DNA of 64,000 nt from an uncultured Clostridia bacterium (GTDB lineage Bacteria; Bacillota; Clostridia; HGM11514): positions 90,632 to 154,631 of the forward strand of contig CAKSKB010000004.1 of the NCBI GenBank assembly GCA_934464705.1, given 5' to 3'. A program made the position numbers and the translations under genes. Below are positions 10,490 to 19,268 of this stretch, piece by piece. How positions within the stretch are numbered: the first letter of the stretch is position 1; every line of letters begins with the position of its first letter. The notes beneath the pieces were generated by a model. It was given only the letters and a program-made list of their open reading frames with translations, did no database searches and was not told where the DNA came from.

Positions 10490-10667
10490 CAAATGGCTTC
10501 AAAATAAATACCACAATCCGTTCGCTTTTTTTGGCTCTATTGCTGTGCATTTTTAAAAAAGTATCATATTCGGGAATCGCTTTTTTCGGCTCGGATTGCC
10601 CCGTTTTTATTATAAATCCGGGTGTGTTAATTCCAAAAGCCGCACTATGTTATTTTTATGTAAATTG

Positions 10668-10696
10668 TTGACCTCAAAGCAAAAAAATGTTATACT
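10668..10696 (+). promoter_or_regulatory. Sigma-A promoter of the epimerase gene
   Basis: TTGACC (10668-10673), 17 bases, TATACT (10691-10696). The start point would fall near 10703, so the leader would be only about 15 bases and begin at the AAGGAG site. Confidence 0.8.
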
Positions 10697-10717
10697 GTCT
10701 ATAAGGAGTTGATTATA

Positions 10718-11773
10718 ATGCTTAATACAAATATCGATTTAAACAATTCGTGCGTATTGCTTACCGGTGCGGCAGGGTTTATAGGGTCTGTCACGGCAAA
10801 AAAACTGTTTGAAAAATACCCGGACATCAAAATTGTCGGGATTGACAACATGAACGATTACTATGATGTTTCCATAAAGGAATACCGTCTGAAAAAAATC
10901 GAGGCTCTGAACAAAGACTGGATATTTATCAAAGGCAGTATCGCAGACCGCAGCCTATTATTTGATATTTACGAAAAATATAAGCCGAATGTTACGATAA
11001 ATCTCGCGGCACAGGCAGGGGTGCGCTACAGCATAACAAACCCCGATGTGTATATAGAGAGCAACATAATCGGATTTTACAATATTTTAGAGGCTTGCAG
11101 AAGCTTCGGAACCGACCACCTTGTTTATGCATCAAGCTCGTCGGTTTACGGCTCGAACAAGAAAATTCCGTACAGCACGGAGGATAAGACCGACACACCG
11201 TTTTCGCTCTATGCGGCAACGAAAAAATCGAACGAGCTTATGGCACATTCCTACAGCAAGCTTTATAATATACCGTCAACCGGGCTGAGATTTTTCACGG
11301 TATACGGCCCGGCAGGCCGCCCGGACATGGCGTACTTCGGGTTTACAAACAAGCTGATAAACGGCGAAACAATCAAAATATTCAACTACGGCAACTGCAA
11401 GCGCGACTTTACATATGTTGACGATATTGCCGAGGGCGTAATAAAGGTCACCGCGTCGGCACCCGAGAAAAAGGACGGAGAGGACGGTCTGCCCATTCCG
11501 CCGTACAGGGTATATAATATAGGGAACAACCACCCGGAAAATCTTCTTGACTTTGTAGATACGCTCCAGAAAGAGCTTGTCGCAGCAGGAGTTTTGCCGG
11601 AGGATTACGATTTTGAAGCACATAAGGAGCTTGTCCCCATGCAGCCCGGCGATGTGCCCGTAACATATGCCGACACAAAGCCCTTAGAGCGCGATTTCGG
11701 CTTTAAGCCATCCACCCCCCTCTCCGAAGGCTTAAGGAAATTTGCAAAGTGGTATAAGGAATTTTACAGATAA
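10718..11773 (+). CDS. NAD-dependent nucleotide-sugar epimerase, UDP-glucuronate 4-epimerase type
   Basis: 351 residues of the short-chain dehydrogenase/epimerase family. The Rossmann motif TGAAGFIG lies near the N-terminus. The catalytic YxxxK appears as YAATK, preceded by the SSSSVYG strand. The block GPAGRPDMA is typical of UDP-glucuronate 4-epimerases, which make UDP-galacturonate for capsule or wall polysaccharide. ATG at 10718 is chosen because AAGGAG (10703-10708) lies nine bases before it; a TTG at 10709 would abut that site. A two-component pair starts 20 bp after the stop and may be cotranscribed. Confidence 0.88.
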   Translation: MLNTNIDLNNSCVLLTGAAGFIGSVTAKKLFEKYPDIKIVGIDNMNDYYDVSIKEYRLKKIEALNKDWIFIKGSIADRSLLFDIYEKYKPNVTINLAAQAGVRYSITNPDVYIESNIIGFYNILEACRSFGTDHLVYASSSSVYGSNKKIPYSTEDKTDTPFSLYAATKKSNELMAHSYSKLYNIPSTGLRFFTVYGPAGRPDMAYFGFTNKLINGETIKIFNYGNCKRDFTYVDDIAEGVIKVTASAPEKKDGEDGLPIPPYRVYNIGNNHPENLLDFVDTLQKELVAAGVLPEDYDFEAHKELVPMQPGDVPVTYADTKPLERDFGFKPSTPLSEGLRKFAKWYKEFYR

Positions 11774-11793
11774 TATCAGAGGAATACATTATT

Positions 11794-12516
11794 ATGAATA
11801 TAGCAATCTGCGATGATAATATCAAACATGTAAATATACTTGAACAGTTTTTATCCGAAATAAGCAAGGCTCATAGTATAAACCCCGAAATCAATGTATA
11901 TTTAAGCGGTGAAAGCTTAACCGAAGCATACAGAAACAATTCGGGAAAATTTGATGTTATTTTTCTCGACATGGAGATGAAGAAGCTTAACGGAATAGAA
12001 ACCGCAAATATAATCCGCAAAGCCGATGAGTTTGTTATAATCGTTTTTGTCACAAGTCATACCGAATACATGAGGGAAAGCTTTAAATGTTCGCCTTTTC
12101 GTTTTCTTGTAAAACCGCTTGACGAAGCTGAACTGACAACCGTTTTTGAAGACATCTGCAAAAAGATTTCAAAAAAGAAAAAGGTTTTGTCTTTCAGCGA
12201 AAACAAAAGCATTGTAAGAATATACTGCGAAAATATACTATACTGCGAAAGTCGTGATCATTGGGTGTATATTCATACCAAAGACGAAACGCACAAAATA
12301 TGCAAATCGCTTTCGGAGTTACACGAAAAACTCGACACATCCATGCTTTACCGTGTACATTCCTCTTATATTGTCAATTTTCATTATATCAAGGCTATAC
12401 GGAACGGATTCATAGAATTATATAATTCAGACGCCAAAATACCCGTCAGCCGCACATACAGAAAAACCGTGCTTGCGGAATATACAGATTATATTGAAAG
12501 GAATTTATATGTATGA
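11794..12516 (+). CDS. LytTR-type response regulator (AgrA-like)
   Basis: 240 residues. The receiver domain (about 1-120) has the acidic pair CDD at 6-8, the phospho-acceptor D59 in FLDM and the VKPLD lysine. The LytTR DNA-binding domain (about 135-235) has the usual YCESRDHWVYIHT and LYRVHSSYIVNFHYI stretches. The regulator is likely phosphorylated by the kinase that follows, with which it overlaps by four bases (ATGA). LytTR proteins control virulence, bacteriocin or surface genes in Firmicutes; the target here is unknown. Confidence 0.93.
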   Translation: MNIAICDDNIKHVNILEQFLSEISKAHSINPEINVYLSGESLTEAYRNNSGKFDVIFLDMEMKKLNGIETANIIRKADEFVIIVFVTSHTEYMRESFKCSPFRFLVKPLDEAELTTVFEDICKKISKKKKVLSFSENKSIVRIYCENILYCESRDHWVYIHTKDETHKICKSLSELHEKLDTSMLYRVHSSYIVNFHYIKAIRNGFIELYNSDAKIPVSRTYRKTVLAEYTDYIERNLYV

Positions 12517-13808
12517 CAATATATACCGCAGCTGACCTTTTGACAGGACTTGTTGAATCGCTTATGATGTTTATGCTGTACGGAACATTCTGCAAAAAAC
12601 GGGAGAATGTTCCGTCTTTGGTATACATAATAGGAATATTTTTGCTTGCAATTATAATAAATATAAGCAATATTATGTCAGACTGCGGCATACTCAATTC
12701 AATTGGAATGACATTAGCTTTTTTTGCAGTTTCATTTTTATACAAAGGAAATATAAAAACAAGAGCGGTAATATCTGCTTTAAACTTTCTTTTGATTGTA
12801 ATAATAGAAATCGCCGTTTTGTACGGCATAGTTCTTATGTGCAGAGTATCGGTTGCCGATGTTGTTGAAATACCGTTTTACCGCCTTCTTGGTATAATAA
12901 TCTCAAAAACCGTATCACTTCTGACGGTGAATGTTATCCGGCTGAAATACAAGAAAAAACAAATTCTGTACAGAGCCTCGTACTGGATACTGTTTCTGCT
13001 GATTTTTGCGACATCGACAGTGGCGGTCTTTCTGATATTCAGACTGTCATACGGAATAAAAGAGAAATACATGTATAATCTGTCGGTACTCTGTTCTGTC
13101 GGTCTGTTTATAAGCACATTTTTTGCCTTGTTTCTCTATGAACGCTTAGCTGAACAGGCTGATACAATTTACAGTCAGCGCCGGCATGAACAATATTTAA
13201 GGTCGCAGATAAAACACCTGGATGAAATACTTGTTTCTCAAAAACAAATAAAAAAGTTCAAGCATGATTTTTCTCACTGCCTGATAGGGCTTAAAGGCTT
13301 TATCGACAGCAAAGACTATAACAAAGCTGAAAGTTATATCGCAACACTTTCCGAAACTTTTTCCCGAAGCAGCAGTGTTATCGAAACAGGGAACACTGCG
13401 CTTGACGCTGTTTTAAGCGCTAAAAAAGCTTTGGCGGAAAGCAAAAATATAATATTCAAAATGAAAATTCAGATTCCCGAAAACCTTCCCGTTGAACCGA
13501 TTGACCTTTGCGTAATTTTCGGAAATGCATTGGATAACGCAATTGAAGCCTGCGAAAGGAGCGATAACCTCAATAAAGAAATCGCTATTACAATAATTTG
13601 CCGCAGTGACACGCTGTTTTTCAAAATCAAAAACACCGCTCCCGCACAAAAAGATTTATTTTTCGTCACTTCAAAGGAGGATAAAAACAATCACGGTTTC
13701 GGGCTCGAAAATATTAAAACCGTACTTGAAAAATATGACAGCGAACCAGAAATTGAATATTCGGACAATCTATTCACATTGAAATTTGTTATATTTCTTC
13801 GGGAGTAG
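12513..13808 (+). CDS. GHKL sensor histidine kinase (AgrC-like)
   Basis: 431 residues. About six hydrophobic segments fill residues 1-215 and form a membrane sensor. A coiled linker then leads to the phospho-accepting KKFKHDFSHC motif near residue 250. The ATPase part has the N box NALDNAIEAC and the G box GFGLENI, typical of the HATPase_c_5/GHKL group partnered with LytTR regulators. Translation is coupled to the regulator through the ATGA overlap. No agrD-type signal peptide or agrB processing gene is adjacent, so the signal is unknown. Confidence 0.92.
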   Translation: MTIYTAADLLTGLVESLMMFMLYGTFCKKRENVPSLVYIIGIFLLAIIINISNIMSDCGILNSIGMTLAFFAVSFLYKGNIKTRAVISALNFLLIVIIEIAVLYGIVLMCRVSVADVVEIPFYRLLGIIISKTVSLLTVNVIRLKYKKKQILYRASYWILFLLIFATSTVAVFLIFRLSYGIKEKYMYNLSVLCSVGLFISTFFALFLYERLAEQADTIYSQRRHEQYLRSQIKHLDEILVSQKQIKKFKHDFSHCLIGLKGFIDSKDYNKAESYIATLSETFSRSSSVIETGNTALDAVLSAKKALAESKNIIFKMKIQIPENLPVEPIDLCVIFGNALDNAIEACERSDNLNKEIAITIICRSDTLFFKIKNTAPAQKDLFFVTSKEDKNNHGFGLENIKTVLEKYDSEPEIEYSDNLFTLKFVIFLRE

Positions 13809-13857
13809 AACTGCCGAATTCGTCATTTTAAATGTCGTTTACGAAGCAATGCAAAAG

Positions 13858-13880
13858 AACATTCAATTTAATGTTATAAT
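13858..13880 (+). promoter_or_regulatory. Extended -10 promoter with an inverted repeat, small SLH gene
   Basis: TGTTATAAT (13872-13880) lies 30 bp before the ATG with a poor -35. The repeat AACATT-N6-AATGTT (13858-13863, 13870-13875) overlaps its upstream edge and could be a regulator site. Confidence 0.5.
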
Positions 13881-13909
13881 TATAAAAAAAGGAAAAGGAG
13901 TGCTGTTTT

Positions 13910-14683
13910 ATGAAAAAACTGCTTGCGTTAATTCTTGTTATCTGTTCGCTGTCATCGGTTTGCGTATACGCTGAGGGCGGCGCAGAAGAAAAAATCGAAA
14001 CGCTCAAAAAGTATCATATTGTGAGCTGCTATGAGGACGGGAACTTTTACCCCGAAAAAAACATAACCCGCGCGGAGTTCTGCAAGCTGGTTTCGGCTAT
14101 GCTCGGCGAAAACGACCCCAAGCCTACCGTCAACAGCTATTATTTCAAAGATGTTCCGAAAGATTTCTGGGCAAACCCGTATATCACCTACTGCCGCAAT
14201 CTGGGGCTTGTAAACGGGGTTTATGAAACCGAAAAGCTTTACGCCGTAGTTGTGGACGAAAACGGCAACGAAACAGGCAAAGAGGAACTGTTTTTAAGAG
14301 ATGATTTCAACGAATTACACGGAACGAACGCAGGCACACCTCCGAATCTGTTTGCGCCGAACGATTTTATAACACGCAGAGATGCACTGAAAATCATCGT
14401 TAACGCACTCGGATATGAACCCATGGCGATAAAGGAAGGCGGTTACCCTAACGGATATATTGCCGCTGCCGAAAGAATCGGAATTATAAAATCAAGATAC
14501 GGAGATACAACGGAATATCTCACGCGTGAGGGCGCAGCGAAAATAATTTACGACGCTTTATCCGTACCGCTTATGACCGAAAACAAAACCGAAAACAGCG
14601 TTGAACACATAATTATGGACGGCAGCGACGGCGTGGAACTAAAGACTTTGTACAATACCTATTTTGAAAAATATGATAAATAG
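13910..14683 (+). CDS. Secreted SLH-domain protein
   Basis: 257 residues. The signal peptide is about 1-22 (ending VYA). It is followed by SLH-like repeats: KYHIVSCYEDGNFYPEKNITRAEF, YFKDVPKDFWANPYITY and NLFAPNDFITRRDALKIIVNALGY can each be seen in the protein, the last around residues 145-175. Nothing but SLH repeats is evident, so it is likely a wall-attached structural or scaffold protein rather than an enzyme. The start has an AAAGGAG site. It sits directly downstream of the LytTR/GHKL pair on the same strand but has its own -10 element. Confidence 0.85.
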   Translation: MKKLLALILVICSLSSVCVYAEGGAEEKIETLKKYHIVSCYEDGNFYPEKNITRAEFCKLVSAMLGENDPKPTVNSYYFKDVPKDFWANPYITYCRNLGLVNGVYETEKLYAVVVDENGNETGKEELFLRDDFNELHGTNAGTPPNLFAPNDFITRRDALKIIVNALGYEPMAIKEGGYPNGYIAAAERIGIIKSRYGDTTEYLTREGAAKIIYDALSVPLMTENKTENSVEHIIMDGSDGVELKTLYNTYFEKYDK

Positions 14684-14692
14684 TACGAAAGA

Positions 14693-14720
14693 GGCTGCGG
14701 CAAAACAATCTGCCGCAGCC
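14693..14720. terminator. Hairpin between convergent genes
   Basis: A 10-bp perfect stem (ggctgcggca / tgccgcagcc) with an 8-base loop between the SLH gene and the DHHW gene. T runs are short on both sides. Confidence 0.6.
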
Positions 14721-14729
14721 CAATTTACT

Positions 14730-15995
14730 TTATATTATTCTGCCCAGCGCCTCGCGGAGGTCACGGCTGCCGACGGACTCTGCGTAACTTTCTATCAGAA
14801 GGTCGTCAAACCCGGTCTGTTCGTGAAGTTTTCGGAGAGAGCCGTCAAACTTTCTTACATCAACCACATACACGGTTTTATAATTGTTCACCGCCCATGT
14901 TGCGAGCGCATTGCCGAACGATTCCTTGACTATACAGAGCACCTTATCGCTTTTATCCGTTCCGCAAAGATCTGTGAGCGCATTATCACCGCCTATAAAG
15001 CAGGCATAAGTGTTGTCATCGGGATTGACAATGCGGATTTGAGTTTTTGCTCCGCCGGGGTCGCTGCCCTCGCAGATATACCCGACATTTTCGGTCTTCG
15101 GCATAAAACGCTCCATAATCTCGGAATAATCGCCGCCAAGCCCTTCCTTCATATAAGAACCCTTAAAATTATAGAAATCACAGCTGCGGAACGATGATAT
15201 CGGGTCGATATTTCCGCCGGCTGCTGCAAGGAATTCCCCGTAGGCGTAATATGCGCCGCGCTGGGTCCAGTGATGGTCGGTATTAAAATAAATCTTTTCC
15301 GCAGCGTGTCCGTAAAGTTCGGAGCAAACATTAACCGCCGTAACGGTTTCGGGAAGCATGCTCCCTACCGTCTTAAAAGCGTCGGTCTGACCGCACTTAA
15401 GGTTTTTCGGTGCATATATTTCCGACCCTTCCGGCACAAGCATGCTGAATATGCGCACGCCGTGCAGGGAATCCGCAATTTTTCTTATTATATCGGCATA
15501 CTCCGCCGCACCGCTCTGCGAAATGTAATACGGTTTAAAAACAAAGCTGCCGTCGCAGATATAAAACCCGTTATAGCTTTCGGCAGACGAAAACCTGAAA
15601 TCATCACCGACCGAAAAATCAATATTCTTATTTGAAAGTTCAAATTCAACGCCGCACAGCTTTTCGGCTGCTGATTTCGGCATATAAAGGACATTGTTTC
15701 GGAACGCAGTGGGCATTTCAAGCTTTATTTCCTCACCGTTTAAGTACACCTTATCGGACTTTACCGGAACCGAAACCGTTCTTCCGTCCTTCTCCGCCTT
15801 ATACGAAAAATCATCTTTGCTCCATGCAGTCGTAAATCCGCACATTTCAAGCGCTTCGCAAACAGGAAGATACATTTCGCCCGAAAAGTAAACCGCCTTA
15901 TTTTTAAGCTTTGTGCAGTCTGCGGTTTCGGCAAATGCAGCCGTATTAATAAGCATTGCGGCAAAAATCACCGCCGCCGTCAGTTTTTTTATCAT
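14730..15995 (-). CDS. DHHW/SGNH-type exported protein with copper-amine-oxidase-like N-terminal domain
   Basis: 421 residues with a signal peptide (about 1-22, ending AFA). Residues ~25-130 resemble the copper amine oxidase N-terminal-like beta domain often found on Clostridia surface proteins (VYLNGEEIKLEMPTAFRNN). The remainder matches DHHW-family proteins, with the name-giving DHHWTQRGAYYAY near residue 243 and a C-terminal KESFGNA block. The family is related to AlgX/DltD-like SGNH proteins that act in O-acetylation of exported glycans, usually beside an MBOAT acyltransferase; none is adjacent here. It overlaps the MgtC-like gene by four bases (ATGA). Confidence 0.82.
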   Translation of the reverse strand: MIKKLTAAVIFAAMLINTAAFAETADCTKLKNKAVYFSGEMYLPVCEALEMCGFTTAWSKDDFSYKAEKDGRTVSVPVKSDKVYLNGEEIKLEMPTAFRNNVLYMPKSAAEKLCGVEFELSNKNIDFSVGDDFRFSSAESYNGFYICDGSFVFKPYYISQSGAAEYADIIRKIADSLHGVRIFSMLVPEGSEIYAPKNLKCGQTDAFKTVGSMLPETVTAVNVCSELYGHAAEKIYFNTDHHWTQRGAYYAYGEFLAAAGGNIDPISSFRSCDFYNFKGSYMKEGLGGDYSEIMERFMPKTENVGYICEGSDPGGAKTQIRIVNPDDNTYACFIGGDNALTDLCGTDKSDKVLCIVKESFGNALATWAVNNYKTVYVVDVRKFDGSLRKLHEQTGFDDLLIESYAESVGSRDLREALGRII

Positions 15996-16687
15996 AAGCT
16001 GCTCCCGATTTTTACATCATAATCGAATTTTGAAATCAGAATATCTTCGTCAAACCCCGACGGAAGCTCCACCGTAAACACATAATCTCTCGTCCCTGCG
16101 TCCCTGTGACGGTAGACCGTCACATCTGTCACATGGATTTTCATATCAAGAAGCATAAGCGTTGTTTTCTGCCTGAAGCCTTCCTCCGTTACGCCCATTA
16201 CGGCAATCGTTTTGGTTTCGTGAACCACAAGCCACGGAATGGGACTGTGAAGAAAAATCTGCGCAAGCAGAATTATTACAGTCGTTGCAATGCCGATAAA
16301 GTACATTCCCGCACCGACAGCCATGCCTATTCCGGCTGTTGCCCATATTCCGGCGGCGGTCGTAAGACCCTTAATCGTGTTTTTGTGCACAAAAATCATA
16401 CCTGCGCCCAAAAAGCCGACACCGCTTACAATCTGTGCGGCAATTCTTGCGCCGTCCGCACCGCGGGTTCCGTAAATGTAATTTCCGGCTTCGGTCACGG
16501 TATCCGCAAAGCCGTACTTTGAAATAATCATCATAAGCGCAGAAGCACATGCAACCACAAAGTGAGTTCTTATGCCGGCTTCCTTTGCTCTGTTTTTGCG
16601 TTCAAAGCCTATCGCAAATCCGCACAGCCCGGCGATAAGCAGCCTGAGCACAAATACTCCCTGGTTAAAAAAGTTAAGTTCTTCCAT
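15992..16687 (-). CDS. MgtC/SapB family membrane protein
   Basis: 231 residues. Four to five hydrophobic helices occupy residues ~5-150, with the conserved GFAIGFERKNRAKEAGIRTH and GVGFLGAGMIF signatures of the family. A soluble ACT-like C-terminal domain follows. Family members affect growth at low magnesium and modulate ATP synthase in some bacteria; they are not proven transporters. The gene lies between dtd (16-bp gap) and the DHHW gene (4-bp overlap), so the three are probably one transcript. Confidence 0.9.
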   Translation of the reverse strand: MEELNFFNQGVFVLRLLIAGLCGFAIGFERKNRAKEAGIRTHFVVACASALMMIISKYGFADTVTEAGNYIYGTRGADGARIAAQIVSGVGFLGAGMIFVHKNTIKGLTTAAGIWATAGIGMAVGAGMYFIGIATTVIILLAQIFLHSPIPWLVVHETKTIAVMGVTEEGFRQKTTLMLLDMKIHVTDVTVYRHRDAGTRDYVFTVELPSGFDEDILISKFDYDVKIGSSL

Positions 16688-16703
16688 ATGTATTCAACTC
16701 CCA

Positions 16704-17159
16704 TTACACAATATTCAATTCGCCGCTGTCGAGAACGACGGTAAACGGACCGTCATTCACAAGCGAAACCTTCATATCCGCTCCGAATTCGCCGTGTTCG
16801 GTTTTAGAAAACCTGTTTTCGCAAAGCTCTATAACTTTTTCGTAAAACCTGTTCGCCAAATCCGGCGGTGCCGCATCCGTAAAACTCGGGCGGTTGCCCT
16901 TTCTGCATGACGCATAAAGCGTAAACTGCGAAACCACCAATATTTCCGCGCCGACGCTCTCCGCAGAAAGGTTTGTTTTGCCGTTTTCGTCCTCAAAAAT
17001 TCTCAGTCTGAAAAGTTTATCGACCATTTTTTCGGCAATTTCGCCGGTGTCGCCTTCTCCGACACCGAGAAGCATGAGATACCCTTTGCCGATTTTGCCG
17101 ACAGTTTTTCCGTCTATATCCACAGAAGCGGAATTTACCCGCTGAATTACCATTTTCAT
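16704..17159 (-). CDS. dtd: D-aminoacyl-tRNA deacylase
   Basis: 151 residues, full family length. It removes D-amino acids mistakenly attached to tRNA. The catalytic SQFTLYA motif is at 77-83. The cis-proline motif at 135-140 reads NDGPFT instead of the commoner N-x-GPVT, a mild variant. The start ATG follows a GGGGAGAG site. It is the first gene of a likely dtd-mgtC-DHHW unit lying 64 bp downstream of the V-ATPase operon, with a hairpin in between. Confidence 0.95.
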   Translation of the reverse strand: MKMVIQRVNSASVDIDGKTVGKIGKGYLMLLGVGEGDTGEIAEKMVDKLFRLRIFEDENGKTNLSAESVGAEILVVSQFTLYASCRKGNRPSFTDAAPPDLANRFYEKVIELCENRFSKTEHGEFGADMKVSLVNDGPFTVVLDSGELNIV

Positions 17160-17181
17160 AAGCTTCTCTCCCCATTAGATA

Positions 17182-17214
17182 TGCCAAAGCATAAACCCTA
17201 TTTATGCTTTGGCA
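17182..17214. terminator. Strong hairpin after the V-ATPase operon
   Basis: A perfect 14-bp stem with a 5-base loop (tgccaaagcataaa / tttatgctttggca). It lacks a T tract, so it may be an RNA-stabilising 3' structure rather than a true terminator. Confidence 0.5.
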
Positions 17215-17223
17215 CATTAACAA

Positions 17224-17886
17224 TTATTCAGCCATATGCTTTTTTTCGATATTATCCTTAATCATCATATCCTTGACCTTCATGAGCCTGATCTGCGTGC
17301 TGCGCTCATTTTCGTCAAGCTTCATTGTAATATACTTAATACTTTCACGGGTTTCGGGTATTACAACATGCTCGAGAGCGTTAACTCTTCGTCTTGTTTT
17401 TTCGATTTCCGCCGCCATAAGCCTGCACGATTTTTCAACTTCCGCAAGCCTCAGCATATCCGGAAACACCTCCGAAAGCGATTTTACCGCAAAATCCAGG
17501 TCGGACGATGTAAAGCCGAGACCGTAGGAATATATATCGTTTGCATCGGAAGTTCTTGTTTTGCAGTCGAAAACCGGGATTTCCACGCTCATGACATTCC
17601 GCTTTGAAACATCTATGGAAACTGACTGTTTCGGTGCCATAAGCGCAGTTTTCGTAACCTCGCTCCTCATAACTGCGTTCGCAAGCACAAAATTCATGTT
17701 GGCGTTTTTAATGCCCTGCTCCACCTTTTCGCGCAGAGCCTTGTTTTCACGCACCATATCAAGAAACTGCCGCATAAGCTCATCTCGTTTATCCTTGAGA
17801 AGCTTATGCCCCTTCATTGCGGTGGCAAGCTTCTTTTTGAGGCGTGTAAGCTCCATTCTTGTCGGATTAACCTGCGTTGAAGCCAA
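17224..17886 (-). CDS. atpD: V-type ATP synthase subunit D
   Basis: 220 residues, the central stalk subunit that rotates inside the A3B3 head. It has the family start pattern NPTRMELTRLKKKLATAMKGHKLLKDKRDEL and long amphipathic helices at both ends. The start is TTG at 17886, placed after an AGGGGTGA site and matching where homologues begin. Last gene of the operon, 11 bp after subunit B. Confidence 0.95.
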   Translation of the reverse strand: MASTQVNPTRMELTRLKKKLATAMKGHKLLKDKRDELMRQFLDMVRENKALREKVEQGIKNANMNFVLANAVMRSEVTKTALMAPKQSVSIDVSKRNVMSVEIPVFDCKTRTSDANDIYSYGLGFTSSDLDFAVKSLSEVFPDMLRLAEVEKSCRLMAAEIEKTRRRVNALEHVVIPETRESIKYITMKLDENERSTQIRLMKVKDMMIKDNIEKKHMAE

Positions 17887-17897
17887 TTACATCACCC

Positions 17898-19268
17898 CTA
17901 TCCCTGATAATACTTATCCAAAAATTCGTCCTTGATTCGTTTGAGTTCTCCTCTCGGGAGTATTGAAAGCAGCTTCCAGCCTATATCGAGAGTTTCCTCA
18001 ATCGAGCGGTCGGAGGTAAAGCCTTGAGAAACATATTCCTTTTCAAACCTGTCGGCAAACTCCGCATAGAGCTTATCGATATCGGTAAGCGCCGCCTCGC
18101 CGAGAACCGTCATAAGTTCCTTTGCCTCCTTGCCCCTTGCGTAAGCTGCAAAAAGCTGGTTCATTGTGTTTGAATGGTCCTCACGGGTTTTTCCCTCGCC
18201 GATACCTTTATCCTTAAGTCTTGAAAGCGACGGCAGAACATCAATCGGAGGCATAATATTTTTTCTGTAAAGTTCACGGCTGAGGATAATCTGACCCTCG
18301 GTGATATACCCGGTAAGGTCGGGAATAGGATGAGTTTTATCATCCTCCGGCATGGTAAGAATCGGAATCATCGTGATAGACCCGTTTTTGCCCCTTTGCC
18401 TTCCTGCGCGCTCATAAAGGGATGCAAGGTCGGTATACATATAACCCGGGTAGCCGCGCCTTCCGGGAACTTCCTTTCTTGCCGCCGAAACCTCACGGAG
18501 GGCATCGGCATAGTTTGTGATATCCGTCAGGATTACAAGCACATGCATATCGCACTCAAACGCAAGATATTCCGCTGCCGTTAATGCCATACGGGGAGTT
18601 GCGATTCTTTCTATTGCGGGGTCGTTTGCAAGGTTGACGAACATAACCGTTCTGTCAATCGCACCCGTTTCCTTAAAGCTTTCGACAAAGAAGTTCGACT
18701 CTTCAAAAGTAATACCCATTGCGGCGAAAACAACCGCAAAAGGCTCGCTTGTTCCTCTTACCTGTGCCTGACGGGCAATCTGCGCCGCAAGGTTTGCGTG
18801 CGGCAGACCGCTTGCCGAAAATATCGGAAGCTTCTGTCCCCTAACCAAAGTATTAAGCCCGTCAATCGCCGAAATACCTGTCTGTATAAATTCCTGCGGA
18901 TAATTTCTTGCGGCAGGGTTCATCGGGAGACCGTTTATATCCATTCTTTTGTCGGGAAGGATGTCCGGGCCGCCGTCAATGGGTGAACCGAGACCGTCAA
19001 AAACCCTTCCGAGCATATCGGCGGAAACGCCAAGTTCCATGCTTCTGCCTAAGAATCTGACCTTACTGTCTGCAAGATTTATGCCGGCAGAGCTTTCAAA
19101 AAGCTGCACAAGAGCATTGCTTCCGTCGATTTCAAGCACCTTGCAGCGCCGCTTTTCGCCGCTTGCAAGTTCAATCTCACCAAGTTCGTTGTAGCTTACG
19201 CCCTCAACGCCCTTTACAAGCATAAGAGGACCCGAAATTTCTTCAATGGTTCTGTATTCTTTGGGCAT
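17898..19268 (-). CDS. atpB: V-type ATP synthase subunit B
   Basis: 456 residues, the non-catalytic nucleotide-site subunit of the V1 head. It begins MPKEYRTIEEISGPL, carries the PIFSASGLPHANLAAQIARQ segment in place of a true P-loop, and has SLSRLKDKGIGEGKTREDH near the C-terminal third. Its ATG shares one base with the stop of subunit A (TGATG), implying translational coupling that keeps A and B equimolar. Confidence 0.97.
   Translation of the reverse strand: MPKEYRTIEEISGPLMLVKGVEGVSYNELGEIELASGEKRRCKVLEIDGSNALVQLFESSAGINLADSKVRFLGRSMELGVSADMLGRVFDGLGSPIDGGPDILPDKRMDINGLPMNPAARNYPQEFIQTGISAIDGLNTLVRGQKLPIFSASGLPHANLAAQIARQAQVRGTSEPFAVVFAAMGITFEESNFFVESFKETGAIDRTVMFVNLANDPAIERIATPRMALTAAEYLAFECDMHVLVILTDITNYADALREVSAARKEVPGRRGYPGYMYTDLASLYERAGRQRGKNGSITMIPILTMPEDDKTHPIPDLTGYITEGQIILSRELYRKNIMPPIDVLPSLSRLKDKGIGEGKTREDHSNTMNQLFAAYARGKEAKELMTVLGEAALTDIDKLYAEFADRFEKEYVSQGFTSDRSIEETLDIGWKLLSILPRGELKRIKDEFLDKYYQG

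Noticed and set aside
10520..10595. Similar segments tcgcttttttnggctc at about 10522 and 10577 as a regulatory repeat
   Set aside because: They are T-rich with low information, not placed relative to either promoter in a convincing way.
13809..13909. agrD-like signal peptide gene after the kinase
   Set aside because: No frame with a ribosome binding site and a cysteine-containing peptide was found in the 100-bp gap.
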